Shown here: in pieces, positions 32,392-40,375 of the stretch
Position numbering within the stretch: position 1 is the stretch's first letter
How the letters are laid out: each line of letters starts with the position of its first letter
Origin: Amarolinea aalborgensis
GTDB taxonomy: Bacteria > Chloroflexota > Anaerolineae > SSC4 > Amarolineaceae
Assembly (NCBI RefSeq): GCF_900491745.1
Contig: NZ_UETR01000005.1
Span: 248,001-312,000, forward strand
Length of the DNA stretch: 64,000 nucleotides
Direction: 5' to 3'
Notes under the pieces: generated by a model
Seen by the model: only the letters and a program-made list of their open reading frames with translations
Told to the model about the DNA's origin: nothing
The model's database searches: none
Translations under genes and position numbers: made by a program

Positions 32392-33935
32392 GACATGTCT
32401 CCCAGGCCGGGCAAGAGCTCGTGGGCCGAGCGACCGAAGCGCCGCGGCGTCAGTTCAACAACCAATGGGGGGAGTGCAGCCAAGTCCAGGCGCTTTTCCA
32501 GGATCTGGCGGATGGTGCGAGTCGTGCAATCCTCGAAGTGCAGCGCCCGCATACAGGCTCGTTCCAGCCGGGGTGCGCCGAACTCCTCGGCCAGGCGCAA
32601 GATGCGCCACACCATGCGCAAGCGGTCAAGCGGACGCTCGGCCAGCAGCCGTGCGACCACATCGGCGGTGTGGATGCCGATCTCGTCGGCGCGTTTTTGG
32701 CAGGCTTCACGGGTGTTGAGCAGACCGGCGGCCTTGTGAGTCGGCAGATGGTCCGGGTTCGTGAGCCGTTCGCCTGGCGCCTTGGCCGGTTGATGCGTGG
32801 CCACGAGGGTGTATTCGCTGAAGATCTGCACGGACTGCAGACCGCCACGCACCCAGACCTGTTGGCCGACCAAGCGAAACGGCGCCGAATAGTAGGCTTT
32901 TTCGAATACGACGTAGCAGTCGCGGTGCACCAGGACTTGCTTCCAAACCGCCAGATCGTAGCGGGTGGCAGGTAGAGGTTGCAACGCCATCTTCTCGATC
33001 CCCTCGAAACGGTCCGTCGGTTTGGCTTTCGTCGTGCCATGAATCCGTTGACTGGCTATCTTCTCGACCCAGGCCAGCGCCTTGACATTGGCCTCGGTCA
33101 GATCGGTGAAGGTTTGACCGGCGAGGAAGTTGCGCTTCACGTAGTGAACGCCGCTCTCCACTTTGCCCTTATGCTGGGGCGTCCGGGGCCGATTGGGTGC
33201 AATCAGGAACTCATAGTGTTCGGCAAGGTCTCGGTAGCTGCGCTGCACGACGGGATCTTCCAAAGAAGCTCGCACAATCCCGGCCTTGAGATTGTCCAAC
33301 ACGACTCGGCGGGGCGTGCCGTCAAAGTAGGTAAACGCATTGATGTGCAGCTTCAGCCAGGTCTCGACGGTCTGGTCGAAGACCAGTTCGGCGTACTGGT
33401 GTCGGCTCCAAGAAAGCGTCATGACGAACACCCAGGCCTTGCGCATCTCCCCGCTTTGCGGGTCGCGGATCAACCCAGCATAGCCAAAGTCGACCTGGGC
33501 CTCTTCGCCTGGCTTCGTTTCGATGCGGATCGTCACGTCGGGCGTCGCCGGTTCCATACGGCGCACGAAGCGCCAGACGCTCGAATAGGTGCCACGATAC
33601 TGGTGCTGTTCCTGCAGCCGTTGGAAGATCACTTGGATTTCCAAACCCCGTGTTCGCCATTCCCGAATGACTTCCTGAAAGGGAACAATGGTCGAAGCCA
33701 CTGTAGAGGTTCCGGTGTCTGGCATGGTTGATTGTAAAAGAGCGTGTATCTCGTCTGTCGGGGGAAGATCTCCCGCCAACAATCCCGCCTTATCGGCCCA
33801 TTCGCGATATTTCTTGACCGTATGCCGGCCAACTGATAGCGCCTTGGCCGTGGCACGATCGCTTTCGCCAGCGCGCAGCCGACGCAAGATTTCGCGTACA
33901 TCTAACACGTTCGTTCTCCTTCCACTCATCGTCAT
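32382..33935 (-). CDS. istA: IstA-like DDE transposase, IS element 1
   Basis: A 517-residue DDE transposase. N-terminal HTH region VREILRRLRAGESDRATAKA, integrase core with the first Asp in EEAQVDFGYAGLI, second Asp in RRVVLDNLKAGIVRA, and Glu in HKGKVESGVHYVKRNFL, with the usual C-terminal beta-barrel. ATG at 33935 (MTMSGRRTNV) follows AAAGGA. The frame is complete. Confidence 0.95.
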   Translation of the reverse strand: MTMSGRRTNVLDVREILRRLRAGESDRATAKALSVGRHTVKKYREWADKAGLLAGDLPPTDEIHALLQSTMPDTGTSTVASTIVPFQEVIREWRTRGLEIQVIFQRLQEQHQYRGTYSSVWRFVRRMEPATPDVTIRIETKPGEEAQVDFGYAGLIRDPQSGEMRKAWVFVMTLSWSRHQYAELVFDQTVETWLKLHINAFTYFDGTPRRVVLDNLKAGIVRASLEDPVVQRSYRDLAEHYEFLIAPNRPRTPQHKGKVESGVHYVKRNFLAGQTFTDLTEANVKALAWVEKIASQRIHGTTKAKPTDRFEGIEKMALQPLPATRYDLAVWKQVLVHRDCYVVFEKAYYSAPFRLVGQQVWVRGGLQSVQIFSEYTLVATHQPAKAPGERLTNPDHLPTHKAAGLLNTREACQKRADEIGIHTADVVARLLAERPLDRLRMVWRILRLAEEFGAPRLERACMRALHFEDCTTRTIRQILEKRLDLAALPPLVVELTPRRFGRSAHELLPGLGDMSWN

Positions 33936-34058
33936 TCCTTTCTGTTCCGCAATAGCTGCTTGCAAACAGAAGGAATTATCACCGTCTCAGAAGGAGAAAC
34001 CAAGTTCTCGATTCGCCTTAGTGGCGCCGCATCACGCGAACGACCGGCGTCATTGGCC

Positions 34059-34183
34059 GCGAATCGGTGGCTCCATATGCTCGCGAACGCATAGCTCCGT
34101 ATCCTTGCGAACACATGGCTCCCTATGCTCGCGAATCACTGGCGCTCTATGCCCGCGAACAGGTGGCAACTTTACCACGCGAA
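34059..34183. repeat. 24-bp tandem terminal repeats of IS element 1
   Basis: GCGAA recurs exactly every 24 bp at 34059, 34083, 34107, 34131, 34155 and 34179, within units of the type TGGCTCCCTATGCTCGCGAA; an extra one lies 23 bp earlier. The left end has two related units (about 31224-31275). These are probably the repeated IstA binding sites of this family. By chance of period they encode an eight-residue repeat (MAPYARE-like) in frame with the following gene fragment. Confidence 0.88.
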
Positions 34184-34194
34184 ATGACAGATCC

Positions 34195-34744
34195 GGACTG
34201 CAATGTTGTTGGGAGCGGTTGCCCTACTGATTTGTGCTCCGGAAACACGCCTGCAAATGTATGCTGTGTGGCAGGATTAAATGCCTCGGCCTGTTCAGGT
34301 TTACCGACCTGGACGTATTTACACGATGCTGTTTGTAGAGTATATCTACCAAATATGTATTTACCTACTTGCCAATATATCTGGGAACAACGGCAATGTC
34401 CTGCTACAGATAGCTGTATGAATAGTGAAACAGGTTTACGGCCGGGAAAATGTACCTCTGATGGGTGTGCTATAGGAACTTCTACTTACAAAACCTGTTG
34501 TAATGCATATGGTCAAGCGGTGGCCTGTCGTGGAGGACCATACGAAGGCATCTGCACACCCAACCAAACTGTATGGGGGACAGGCCAGAGCAGTGACTGC
34601 GCCGGAAGCGGAAGTTCTTCATCTGCTCCTCCCGGAAGCCCAACAATAACACCTATTCCGCAAGGATGCCAAGGTTCGAACTGGGGAGGGCCATGTAGCA
34701 ACTGGACTGTGAACAGGTCAAGCTGGTCATTGTGGTCAATATAG
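34195..34744 (+). pseudogene. Cys-rich secreted protein, 3' part (split by IS21-family element 1)
   Basis: Continuation of the gene at 31069. It encodes a cysteine-dense extracellular domain: SGCPTDLCSGNTPANVCCVA, TCQYIWEQRQCPATDSC, GKCTSDGCAIG then TYKTCCNAYGQAVAC, with about 20 Cys in 180 residues, then a Ser/Pro-rich stretch and GCQGSNWGGPCSNW. Cysteine pairs such as CC and CxxxC suggest disulfide knots. The open frame now starts inside the insertion sequence at about 34067, so an aberrant fusion could in principle be made. No known family was recognised. Confidence 0.8.
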
Positions 34745-34976
34745 GAAAGGACGTAACTGCGCCGGTTGTACCGTGCGTAGCAGGCGGCGGCGGCGTCGAA
34801 GCCTGGGACGCGGGTTGGCGGCTGCGACTGCCATCAACCACCAGCAAAATCTACAGCAACGCGCAGCTCGATGACTACCAGGGACGGCCGCGGCGCGCCT
34901 TCCCCTGGCGCCCGCCCGTGACGCTGACAGTACGCGCGCGCTTTTCGCATGACGCGACCGAGCTGCGCGGCACGGC
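34732..34976 (+). pseudogene. concanavalin/GH16-like protein, 5' part (split by IS21-family element 2)
   Basis: Encodes WDAGWRLRLPSTTSKIYSNA, then QLDDYQGRPRRAFPWRPPVT and RARFSHDATELRGTA, beta-strand-rich segments of a lectin/glucanase-like fold. The true start is unclear: an ATG at 34732 overlaps the end of the AT-rich Cys-rich gene, and GC-rich sequence begins near 34750-34790, so the original 5' end may have been lost when the AT-rich segment arrived. The rest is at 37883-38399. Confidence 0.75.
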
Positions 34977-35104
34977 TGTTTTTGGTAATATAAAGTAAGG
35001 CCACCTGGCTGAGAAATGGCAGTCGAAATCTGGGCCACCAGAGAAATTCCGCTATCATAAGGGGGAGGCGAAAAGCCGACGAGACCATGGTAGCGGAGGG
35101 AAGG

Positions 35105-36622
35105 ATGAAGACGGTGGAAGATTATGCCCAGATTCGGGATGCCTATTTCAATCAACACAAGAGCATTCGTGAGATTGCTCGCGAACTGAAACACGGGCGC
35201 GACACCATTGCGAAAGCGCTGGACCTGGCCGAGCCGGAGCCGTACCAGCGGGCAGTTCAACGAGCGGATCCGGTGCTGGGGCCTTACAAGGCAAAGATTG
35301 ACGAACTTCTGGCCGAGAATGAAGGACTGCCGCGTAAGCAGCGGTACACGGGGCAGAAGATTTATGAAATGGTCCACGAGCAAGGCTACCGGGGGAGCGA
35401 TTCGGGCGTGCGTCACTACGTAGCGCAATGCCGTGAGGCACAGCGGAAGCCGGCGGTTTACCTGCCGCTGGCGTTCGATCCGGGTCGCGAAGCTCAAGTG
35501 GACTGGGGAGATGCGACGGTCATCATGGCTGGCGTACGGATGGTCGTACAGTTGTTCCTGATGTGGCTCAACTTTTCCCACCGGCTGTTCGTGTGCGCTT
35601 ATCCGACGCAAAAGCAAGAGAGTTTCTTGGACGGTCATGTGCAGGCTTTCCGATTCTTTGGCGGCGTACCGCACCGAGTCAGCTACGACAATCTCAAAAC
35701 GGCCGTGTTTGAGATTCTGCAAGGGCATCGTCGCATCGAGCAGCGTACGTTTGTGGCGTTTCGCAGCCATTATCTCTTCGAGAGTCACTTCTGCACCCCT
35801 GCGCAGGGCCACGAAAAGGGAGGTGTCGAACATAACGTCGGGTTTAGTCGGCGCAACTTTCTGGTTCCCATCCCCCACGTGGCCTCGTTCAGCGAACTGA
35901 ACGCCTATTTGCTGGACAAGTGCCGCACCAACGACCTGCGCCAGGTGAAAGGCGAGCCAACCACGATCGGCGAGGCATGGGAGCAGGAGCGAACCCATCT
36001 GCGCCCACTGCCCGTGCGAGACTATGCGTGCTGTGTGACGGCGCCGGTGACACTGACCCCGTACAGCCAGGTGATCTTCGAAACCAATCGCTACTCGGTG
36101 CCCGTGGACCAGGCACAGCGCAAACTGGTGGTCAGAGCGTATCCATTTCGGATCGAGATCATGCATCACGACAAAGTGATCGCCAACCATGCCCGCTCTT
36201 ACGCACGCGAGCAGGACATTTTCGACCCCCTGCACTATCTGCCCCTGCTGGTGCAACGTCCCGGCGCCTTCGAGCACGCCAAACCCTTACGCCAGTGGCG
36301 GGCGACATGGCCGGCGGCGTACGAGCAACTGTTGAACAAGATGCAACAGCAGTGGCCCGAGGGTCGCGGGATACGCGAATTTGTTCAGATCCTGCAACTG
36401 CATCGGGATCATCCGGCCGACCTGATCGAACAGGCGGTAAGCCAGGCCTTGCTCCACAACTGTGTCCATGTCGAGGGAGTGAAGTTATGCCTGCACCAGA
36501 TACTGCATCCAGATACGCCACCCCCCACGCTCGAATTGACCGAGCAGTCCGGCTTACGGGAGATCGGCACCCAACCCGTGAACTTGCAACATTACAACCA
36601 GTTGCTGTCCGGAGGGAAGTGA
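35105..36622 (+). CDS. istA: IstA-like DDE transposase, IS element 2
   Basis: A 505-residue transposase: N-terminal HTH (KSIREIARELKHGRDTIAKA), first catalytic Asp in EAQVDWGDATVIM, second Asp in RVSYDNLKTAVFEI, Glu in GHEKGGVEHNVGFSRRNFLV. ATG 35105 (MKTVEDYAQIRD) follows AGGGAAGG. The last codon overlaps the istB start by one base (TGATG), indicating coupling. Confidence 0.95.
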   Translation: MKTVEDYAQIRDAYFNQHKSIREIARELKHGRDTIAKALDLAEPEPYQRAVQRADPVLGPYKAKIDELLAENEGLPRKQRYTGQKIYEMVHEQGYRGSDSGVRHYVAQCREAQRKPAVYLPLAFDPGREAQVDWGDATVIMAGVRMVVQLFLMWLNFSHRLFVCAYPTQKQESFLDGHVQAFRFFGGVPHRVSYDNLKTAVFEILQGHRRIEQRTFVAFRSHYLFESHFCTPAQGHEKGGVEHNVGFSRRNFLVPIPHVASFSELNAYLLDKCRTNDLRQVKGEPTTIGEAWEQERTHLRPLPVRDYACCVTAPVTLTPYSQVIFETNRYSVPVDQAQRKLVVRAYPFRIEIMHHDKVIANHARSYAREQDIFDPLHYLPLLVQRPGAFEHAKPLRQWRATWPAAYEQLLNKMQQQWPEGRGIREFVQILQLHRDHPADLIEQAVSQALLHNCVHVEGVKLCLHQILHPDTPPPTLELTEQSGLREIGTQPVNLQHYNQLLSGGK

Positions 36623-37392
36623 TGGAATCGCTCTTGCTTTTGGAAAGCTACCTCAAACAGTTGCATCTCCCCACCTTCGTGCGCAATTATCGCCCATTTG
36701 CTGAGGATGGCGCCCGTAACAACCTCAGTTACGATCGCTTCCTCCTCGCCCTGGCCGAACAGGAAGTGAACGAACGCGAACGTAAACGTGAAATCATGCG
36801 CATCAAGGAAGCACGCTTTCCTGTGCTGAAAGAACTGGCCGATTTCGATTTCAGTTGCGTCCCCCAACTGAACAAGCAGCAGGTGCTCGCCTTAGCTCAG
36901 GGACACTACATCCGCCAGGCCGAACCCATTCTGCTCGTGGGCAATCCGGGCTTAGGGAAGACACACGTTGCCTCGGCACTTGCGCTCACCGCATGTCGCC
37001 AGGGATACAAGGTTCGCTTCTACAACGCCGCCGGCCTGGTTAATGAACTGATTGAAGCTCAGGATCAGCATCGCTTGGCCAAGTTCCTAACCGCAGCCAA
37101 GAAATGCCACCTGATCGTCCTGGACGAGTTAGGCTTCATTCCCTTTTCTGACATCGGCGCCCAGTTGATTTTCCAATTCTGTTCCGCCTTGCATGAAAAA
37201 GTGGCGCTCATTGTCACCACCAACCTGCACTTTGCCGACTGGACACAGGTCTTCGGCAATGAACGACTGACCAGCGCACTCCTCGATCGGCTCACCCATC
37301 GGGCCCACATCCTGGAATTTCTTGGTGAGTCATATCGCTTTCGTCAGCGCATGCAGCATGTCACCAGCTCTGTATCACCGTCCCAACCATGA
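36622..37392 (+). CDS. istB: IstB-like helper ATPase, IS element 2
   Basis: A 256-residue AAA+ protein with Walker A LLVGNPGLGKTHVASALA near residue 104, Walker B HLIVLDELGFIPFSDIGAQL near 161, then VALIVTTNLHFADWTQVF and TSALLDRLTHRAHIL. ATG 36622 has GGAGGGAAG just upstream inside istA. The frame is intact. Confidence 0.95.
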   Translation: MESLLLLESYLKQLHLPTFVRNYRPFAEDGARNNLSYDRFLLALAEQEVNERERKREIMRIKEARFPVLKELADFDFSCVPQLNKQQVLALAQGHYIRQAEPILLVGNPGLGKTHVASALALTACRQGYKVRFYNAAGLVNELIEAQDQHRLAKFLTAAKKCHLIVLDELGFIPFSDIGAQLIFQFCSALHEKVALIVTTNLHFADWTQVFGNERLTSALLDRLTHRAHILEFLGESYRFRQRMQHVTSSVSPSQP

Positions 37393-37478
37393 TTCTCTCG
37401 CCATACAGATCCATCAGGAGGTTTGACACAACAACTTCATTCACTTTTCACCCCCTTGTCGCTCTGGCTCAGGACTCA

Positions 37479-37685
37479 GAAAGCAGGGCTGCCTCCTGCT
37501 CGCCGTCGCCATCTAGCCCCCAGTCTAGCACCGTCCGCCACCCCGTCAATGGTCGAGATGAACCGGTTTGGGAATCCGGCCAACAGCAGGCCGGATTCCC
37601 AAACCGGCCATTGACGGGGTAGCCAGGAACGGCGCTAATCCTGAAGCTGCGATGGCGACGGACGAAGGAAGCAGGGCCAGCCCTA
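37479..37685. repeat. long imperfect palindrome near the right end of IS element 2
   Basis: The centre is a perfect 19-bp inverted repeat (37563-37581 and 37589-37607, loop AACAGCA). Outside it, 12-bp perfect arms (37541-37552 and 37608-37619) are displaced on the left by a 10-base insert. Imperfect pairing goes on through the CGTCGCCATC / GATGGCGACG words to about 37479 and 37685. No gene is supported. The structure looks like a small inverted-repeat element inserted in the IS or a strong cis hairpin. Confidence 0.75.
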
Positions 37686-37750
37686 CGCCTGTTGTCATCC
37701 CACCCTCCCCGCTTTTTGGGTTTCCAAAATCACGGGTGGCCCTGTTTTAC

Positions 37751-37876
37751 ATTGCCAAATGGCCTTGATTTTCATTGCCAAACGGCCCTGATTTTGATTG
37801 CCAAGCTGAAAACGGGGTGACCTTGCTGGCCCTGTTTTTCATTGCCAAGTGGCCCAGGTTTCATTTGCCAAAAACA
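37751..37876. repeat. ATTGCCAA end repeats of IS element 2
   Basis: ATTGCCAA occurs at 37751, 37774, 37797 and 37841 (steps 23, 23 and 44), each close to a GGCC word, and the terminal sequence ATTTGCCAAAAACA is a variant. These are probably transposase binding sites at the right end. Confidence 0.75.
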
Positions 37877-37882
37877 CACGGC

Positions 37883-38399
37883 CGGCTTTGGCTTTTGGAA
37901 CAGCCCTTATCCTGGCGCGGGTCGGCGCCTCCCCGCGCTGCCGCGCGCAGCCTGGTTCTTCTTTGCCTCGACACCGTCGAACATGGCCCTGGCGCAGGGG
38001 ATGCCCGGCCACGGTTGGAAAGCCGCCGTCATGGACGCGCAGCGGCCCTTGTTCTACGCGTTGGCGCCGGCCGCGCCGATCGGTTTCGCCTTGATGCGCT
38101 TCCCGCGCCTGTACCGCGCGCTGTGGCCGCTCGGTCAACGTGCGTTGGGGGTGCAGGAAGCAGAGGCGCCGGTCCGCATGACGGACTGGCGCCTCTATAC
38201 GATCGCATGGGGCGTCCATCAGACCCGTTTCCTGGTTGATGGCGACGAGGTGCTGCATACGACTGCCTCGCCGGCCGGCCCGCTCGGCCTGGTCATCTGG
38301 CTGGACAACCAATACGCCGTTGTTACGCCGCAGGGGCGTTTTGGCGGCGGTCTGCTGGCGACGGCGCATGAGCAATGGATGGAGGTTGAATTCTTGTGA
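37883..38399 (+). pseudogene. concanavalin/GH16-like protein, 3' part (split by IS21-family element 2)
   Basis: Continues the 34732-34976 fragment: GFGFWNSPYPGAGRRLPALP, AAWFFFASTPSNMALAQGMP, GHGWKAAVMDAQRP, then MTDWRLYTIAWGVHQTRFLV with DGDEV and PLGLVIWLDNQYAVVTPQGR. W-x-x-Y-x-I-x-W followed by F-x-V-D-G is the signature strand pair of LamG/GH16-type sandwiches. The catalytic E-x-D-x-x-E of true GH16 enzymes is not seen, so a non-catalytic protein is more likely. The 3' part is intact to its stop. Confidence 0.8.
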
Positions 38400-38413
38400 G
38401 CCTACGCCCGGTC

Positions 38414-40066
38414 TCAACCCATCGGTACGTCGGCCAATTCAGCATAGGTGCGCACCGTGCCACCCTCCAGGCTCCAAATCTGCGTCGCGAACTGCTCGAT
38501 GAAGTAGCGGTCATGCACGATCGCCAGCACCGTGCCGGTGAACGCGGTCAGCGCCTGCTCGAAACGAGTGCGCGACGGAATGTCCAGGTGATTGATCGGC
38601 TCGTCCAGGAGCAGGAAGTTGCACCCCACGGCGACCAGGCGGGCCAGCGCCAGGCGCGCGCGCTCGCCAAAACTCAGCATGCCGACCGGCGTGAAGACTG
38701 CATCGCCCGCAAAGAGGAAGTAGTGCAGAAAACTGCGCACTTCGGTCTCGTTCATCGCGGCCACGCCGCGCACCGTTTCCAGCGGCGTGCTGGCTAGATC
38801 GAGCAATTCCTGTTCCTGGGCAAAGTAACCCAGGCGCACTCCGGCGCCCAGGCGCACGCGTCCCGCGCTGGGCGTCAATTGGCCGGCGATGATGCGCGCC
38901 AGGGTGGTCTTGCCGCTGCCGTTCGGGCCGATCAGAGCCACGCGCTCGCCGGCGCGCAGGGTCAGATTCACCTCACGAAAAAGCTCGAGCGGGCCAAAGC
39001 GCTGCGCCAGATTCTCCAGCACCAACGCCTCGCGACCGCTCTCCGGCGGCGCGCCAAAATCGAGCTTCATCTGCCAGGTCAACGATGGCTTGTCAATCCG
39101 CTCCTCCGAAGCCAGCAAACGCTCCAGTCGTTTGCGCTGCACCGTCATGCGGCGGGCAATCCCCATTGCCACCTTGCGCGTGGCAAAATCAATCGTTCCG
39201 TGTTCGATGTTACGCGCGTACGATTCCTTGTCGGCAATCGTGGCCGTCATGCGCTGAATGAACTCCTGCTGTTCTTTATACGCCGCCAGGCGCCTGGCCT
39301 GGGCGCTCTCTTTCGCCTCCGCATAGTCCGAATAACCGCCGGGGTAGACGGTCAGGCGATGCGTCTGCTCATCAATCTCCAGGACCGTGCTCACCGTGTT
39401 GTCGAGAAAGGCGCGGTCGTGCGAGACGATGATCACGGCGCCGTCATAGCCGCGCACGAACTGCTCCAGCCATTGCAGCGCGCTCATGTCGAGATGATTG
39501 GTCGGCTCGTCCAACAGCAGCAAATCGGGGTAAGTCAGCAGGAGGCGCGCCAGGCCCAGGCGCGTCTTCTGCCCGCCGCTGAGGATGTGCACGGGCGTGG
39601 TTTGATCGAGCGCCCGCAGGCCCAGGCCATCCAGGATGGCATGGATGCGCGCCTCGATGCCGTAGCCGCCCAGGCGCTCGAAATCGGCCAGGGTCACATC
39701 GTAATCGGCCAGAATCGCGTCGAGTTCTGCGCCGGCCGCCTGGCCCATCGCCGCGGCCAGGCTCTGCACGCGCTGTTCCGCCGCGCCCAGCGCGGCGATG
39801 GCCTGCTTGACCACCGCGCCCACGGTCGCGTCAGGCGCATAGTCCAGCGCCTGCGCCAGGTAGCCCACGCGCACATCGCCTGGCCCCAGGCGCACACTGC
39901 CGCGATCCGGCGATTCCTGGCCCAGGATGATGCGCAGCAGCGTGGTTTTGCCGCAGCCGTTGGGGCCGATCAGCCCGGCGCGCTCGCCGCGGTTGATCGT
40001 GAAGGAAACCCCATCGAGAATCACGTCGCCGGCAAAGGATTTATGGATATTACTGACTTGAAGCAT
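38414..40066 (-). CDS. ABC-F family ATPase (ribosome-associated)
   Basis: A 550-residue protein with two ABC domains and no membrane part. Domain 1: Walker A LIGPNGCGKTTLLRII, signature ILSGGQKTRLGLARLLL, Walker B LLLLDEPTNHLD. Domain 2: LIGPNGSGKTTLARII, signature MLSFGERARLALARL, LLLDEPINHLD. The charged linker between them (residues 245-320, EAKESAQARRLAAYKEQQEF) is the P-site tRNA interaction motif region of ABC-F proteins. Members act on stalled ribosomes; some give resistance to ribosome-targeting antibiotics. The leader with a small ORF and terminator favours an antibiotic- or stall-induced role. The first 14 bases after its stop abut the interrupted gene convergently. Confidence 0.92.
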   Translation of the reverse strand: MLQVSNIHKSFAGDVILDGVSFTINRGERAGLIGPNGCGKTTLLRIILGQESPDRGSVRLGPGDVRVGYLAQALDYAPDATVGAVVKQAIAALGAAEQRVQSLAAAMGQAAGAELDAILADYDVTLADFERLGGYGIEARIHAILDGLGLRALDQTTPVHILSGGQKTRLGLARLLLTYPDLLLLDEPTNHLDMSALQWLEQFVRGYDGAVIIVSHDRAFLDNTVSTVLEIDEQTHRLTVYPGGYSDYAEAKESAQARRLAAYKEQQEFIQRMTATIADKESYARNIEHGTIDFATRKVAMGIARRMTVQRKRLERLLASEERIDKPSLTWQMKLDFGAPPESGREALVLENLAQRFGPLELFREVNLTLRAGERVALIGPNGSGKTTLARIIAGQLTPSAGRVRLGAGVRLGYFAQEQELLDLASTPLETVRGVAAMNETEVRSFLHYFLFAGDAVFTPVGMLSFGERARLALARLVAVGCNFLLLDEPINHLDIPSRTRFEQALTAFTGTVLAIVHDRYFIEQFATQIWSLEGGTVRTYAELADVPMG

Positions 40067-40178
40067 AGCAATCCCCCTCGTGTGGGTGGATGAATGCCCA
40101 CGGCGCGTTGACTATGAGAACAGCACACAGTTGCTGGCTCGCGTTCGGGCAAAGGTTGGTTGACCTGCTGCCCGGAAC

Positions 40179-40210
40179 AAAAAACCGTGGGCATACAGCG
40201 CGCCCACGGT
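40179..40210 (-). terminator. intrinsic terminator in the ABC-F leader (attenuator)
   Basis: On the minus strand a perfect 9-bp stem ACCGTGGGC/GCCCACGGT (40210-40202 and 40192-40184) with a 9-nt loop is followed at once by a T-run (40183-40179), about 115 bases before the ABC-F start. Further down, at about 40104-40096, CCGTGGGC occurs again and could pair with GCCCACGG instead. Confidence 0.8.
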
Positions 40211-40237
40211 TCTCAAAGACAAAGCAGAATTAAATCG

Positions 40238-40303
40238 TTACGCCAGAATCTGACCCCATGCGCTGCATACCACAAATTTGCGGCTATGGATCAGGATACG
40301 CAT
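40238..40303 (-). CDS. leader peptide upstream of the ABC-F gene (uORF)
   Basis: ATG at 40303 preceded by GGAGG eight bases upstream (40316-40312) opens a 21-codon frame, MRILIHSRKFVV...GQILA, ending TAA at 40240-40238, 27 nt before the terminator stem. It lies between a consensus promoter and the terminator. A ribosome stalled on it would alter folding of the leader RNA and could let polymerase reach the ABC-F gene, as known for leaders of some antibiotic-resistance ABC-F and Erm genes. Translation itself is not shown. Confidence 0.6.
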   Translation of the reverse strand: MRILIHSRKFVVCSAWGQILA

Positions 40304-40331
40304 GGTTCAAACCTCCGGTCAAGTTGGCAAA

Positions 40332-40360
40332 ATTTTAGCGCAGAACGAGAAAGGTGTCAA
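40332..40360 (-). promoter_or_regulatory. consensus promoter of the ABC-F gene
   Basis: TTGACA (40360-40355), a 17-bp spacer and TAAAAT (40337-40332) on the minus strand. The expected RNA start is near 40325, giving a leader of about 260 nt with the uORF and terminator. The promoter lies only about 16 bp from the end of the MITE-like element copy 2. Confidence 0.85.
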
Positions 40361-40375
40361 TTTTCGTCTGACGGT

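Larger units (their letters stand above)
31224..34189 (-). mobile_element. IS21-family insertion sequence 1
   Basis: A 2966-bp element with istA and istB on the minus strand. The ends are matched: left TGTCAACTCGCGGGGTAT (from 31224), right, read inward, TGTCATTTCGCGTGGTAA (from 34189), then TTCGCGGGCATA in both; the termini are TG...CA as usual for the family. A 5-bp direct repeat GATCC flanks it (31219-31223 and 34190-34194). Removing the element restores a 234-codon gene, which independently confirms the borders. Confidence 0.93.
34977..37876 (+). mobile_element. IS21-family insertion sequence 2
   Basis: A 2900-bp element with istA and istB on the plus strand, unrelated at the sequence level to element 1. 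The ends are left TGTTTTTGGTAATATA (34977) and right, read inward, TGTTTTTGGCAAATGA (from 37876). A 6-bp target duplication CACGGC is present at 34971-34976 and 37877-37882. Excision on paper restores the frame of the interrupted gene (RGTA followed by GFGFWNS). The right end carries about 480 bp after istB with repeated ATTGCCAA words and a long palindrome. Confidence 0.93.

Noticed and set aside
32979..33731. A plus-strand gene opposite istA
   Set aside because: It is antisense to the intact transposase core with its D, D and E residues.
34664..34690. Possible tRNA T-loop (GGTTCGAA)
   Set aside because: It lies inside coding sequence and no acceptor, D or anticodon arms can be drawn around it. 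No tRNA was found anywhere in the window.
31224..37876. A composite transposon made of the two IS21-family elements
   Set aside because: The elements differ in sequence, ends and target duplication, and each shows its own independent insertion.
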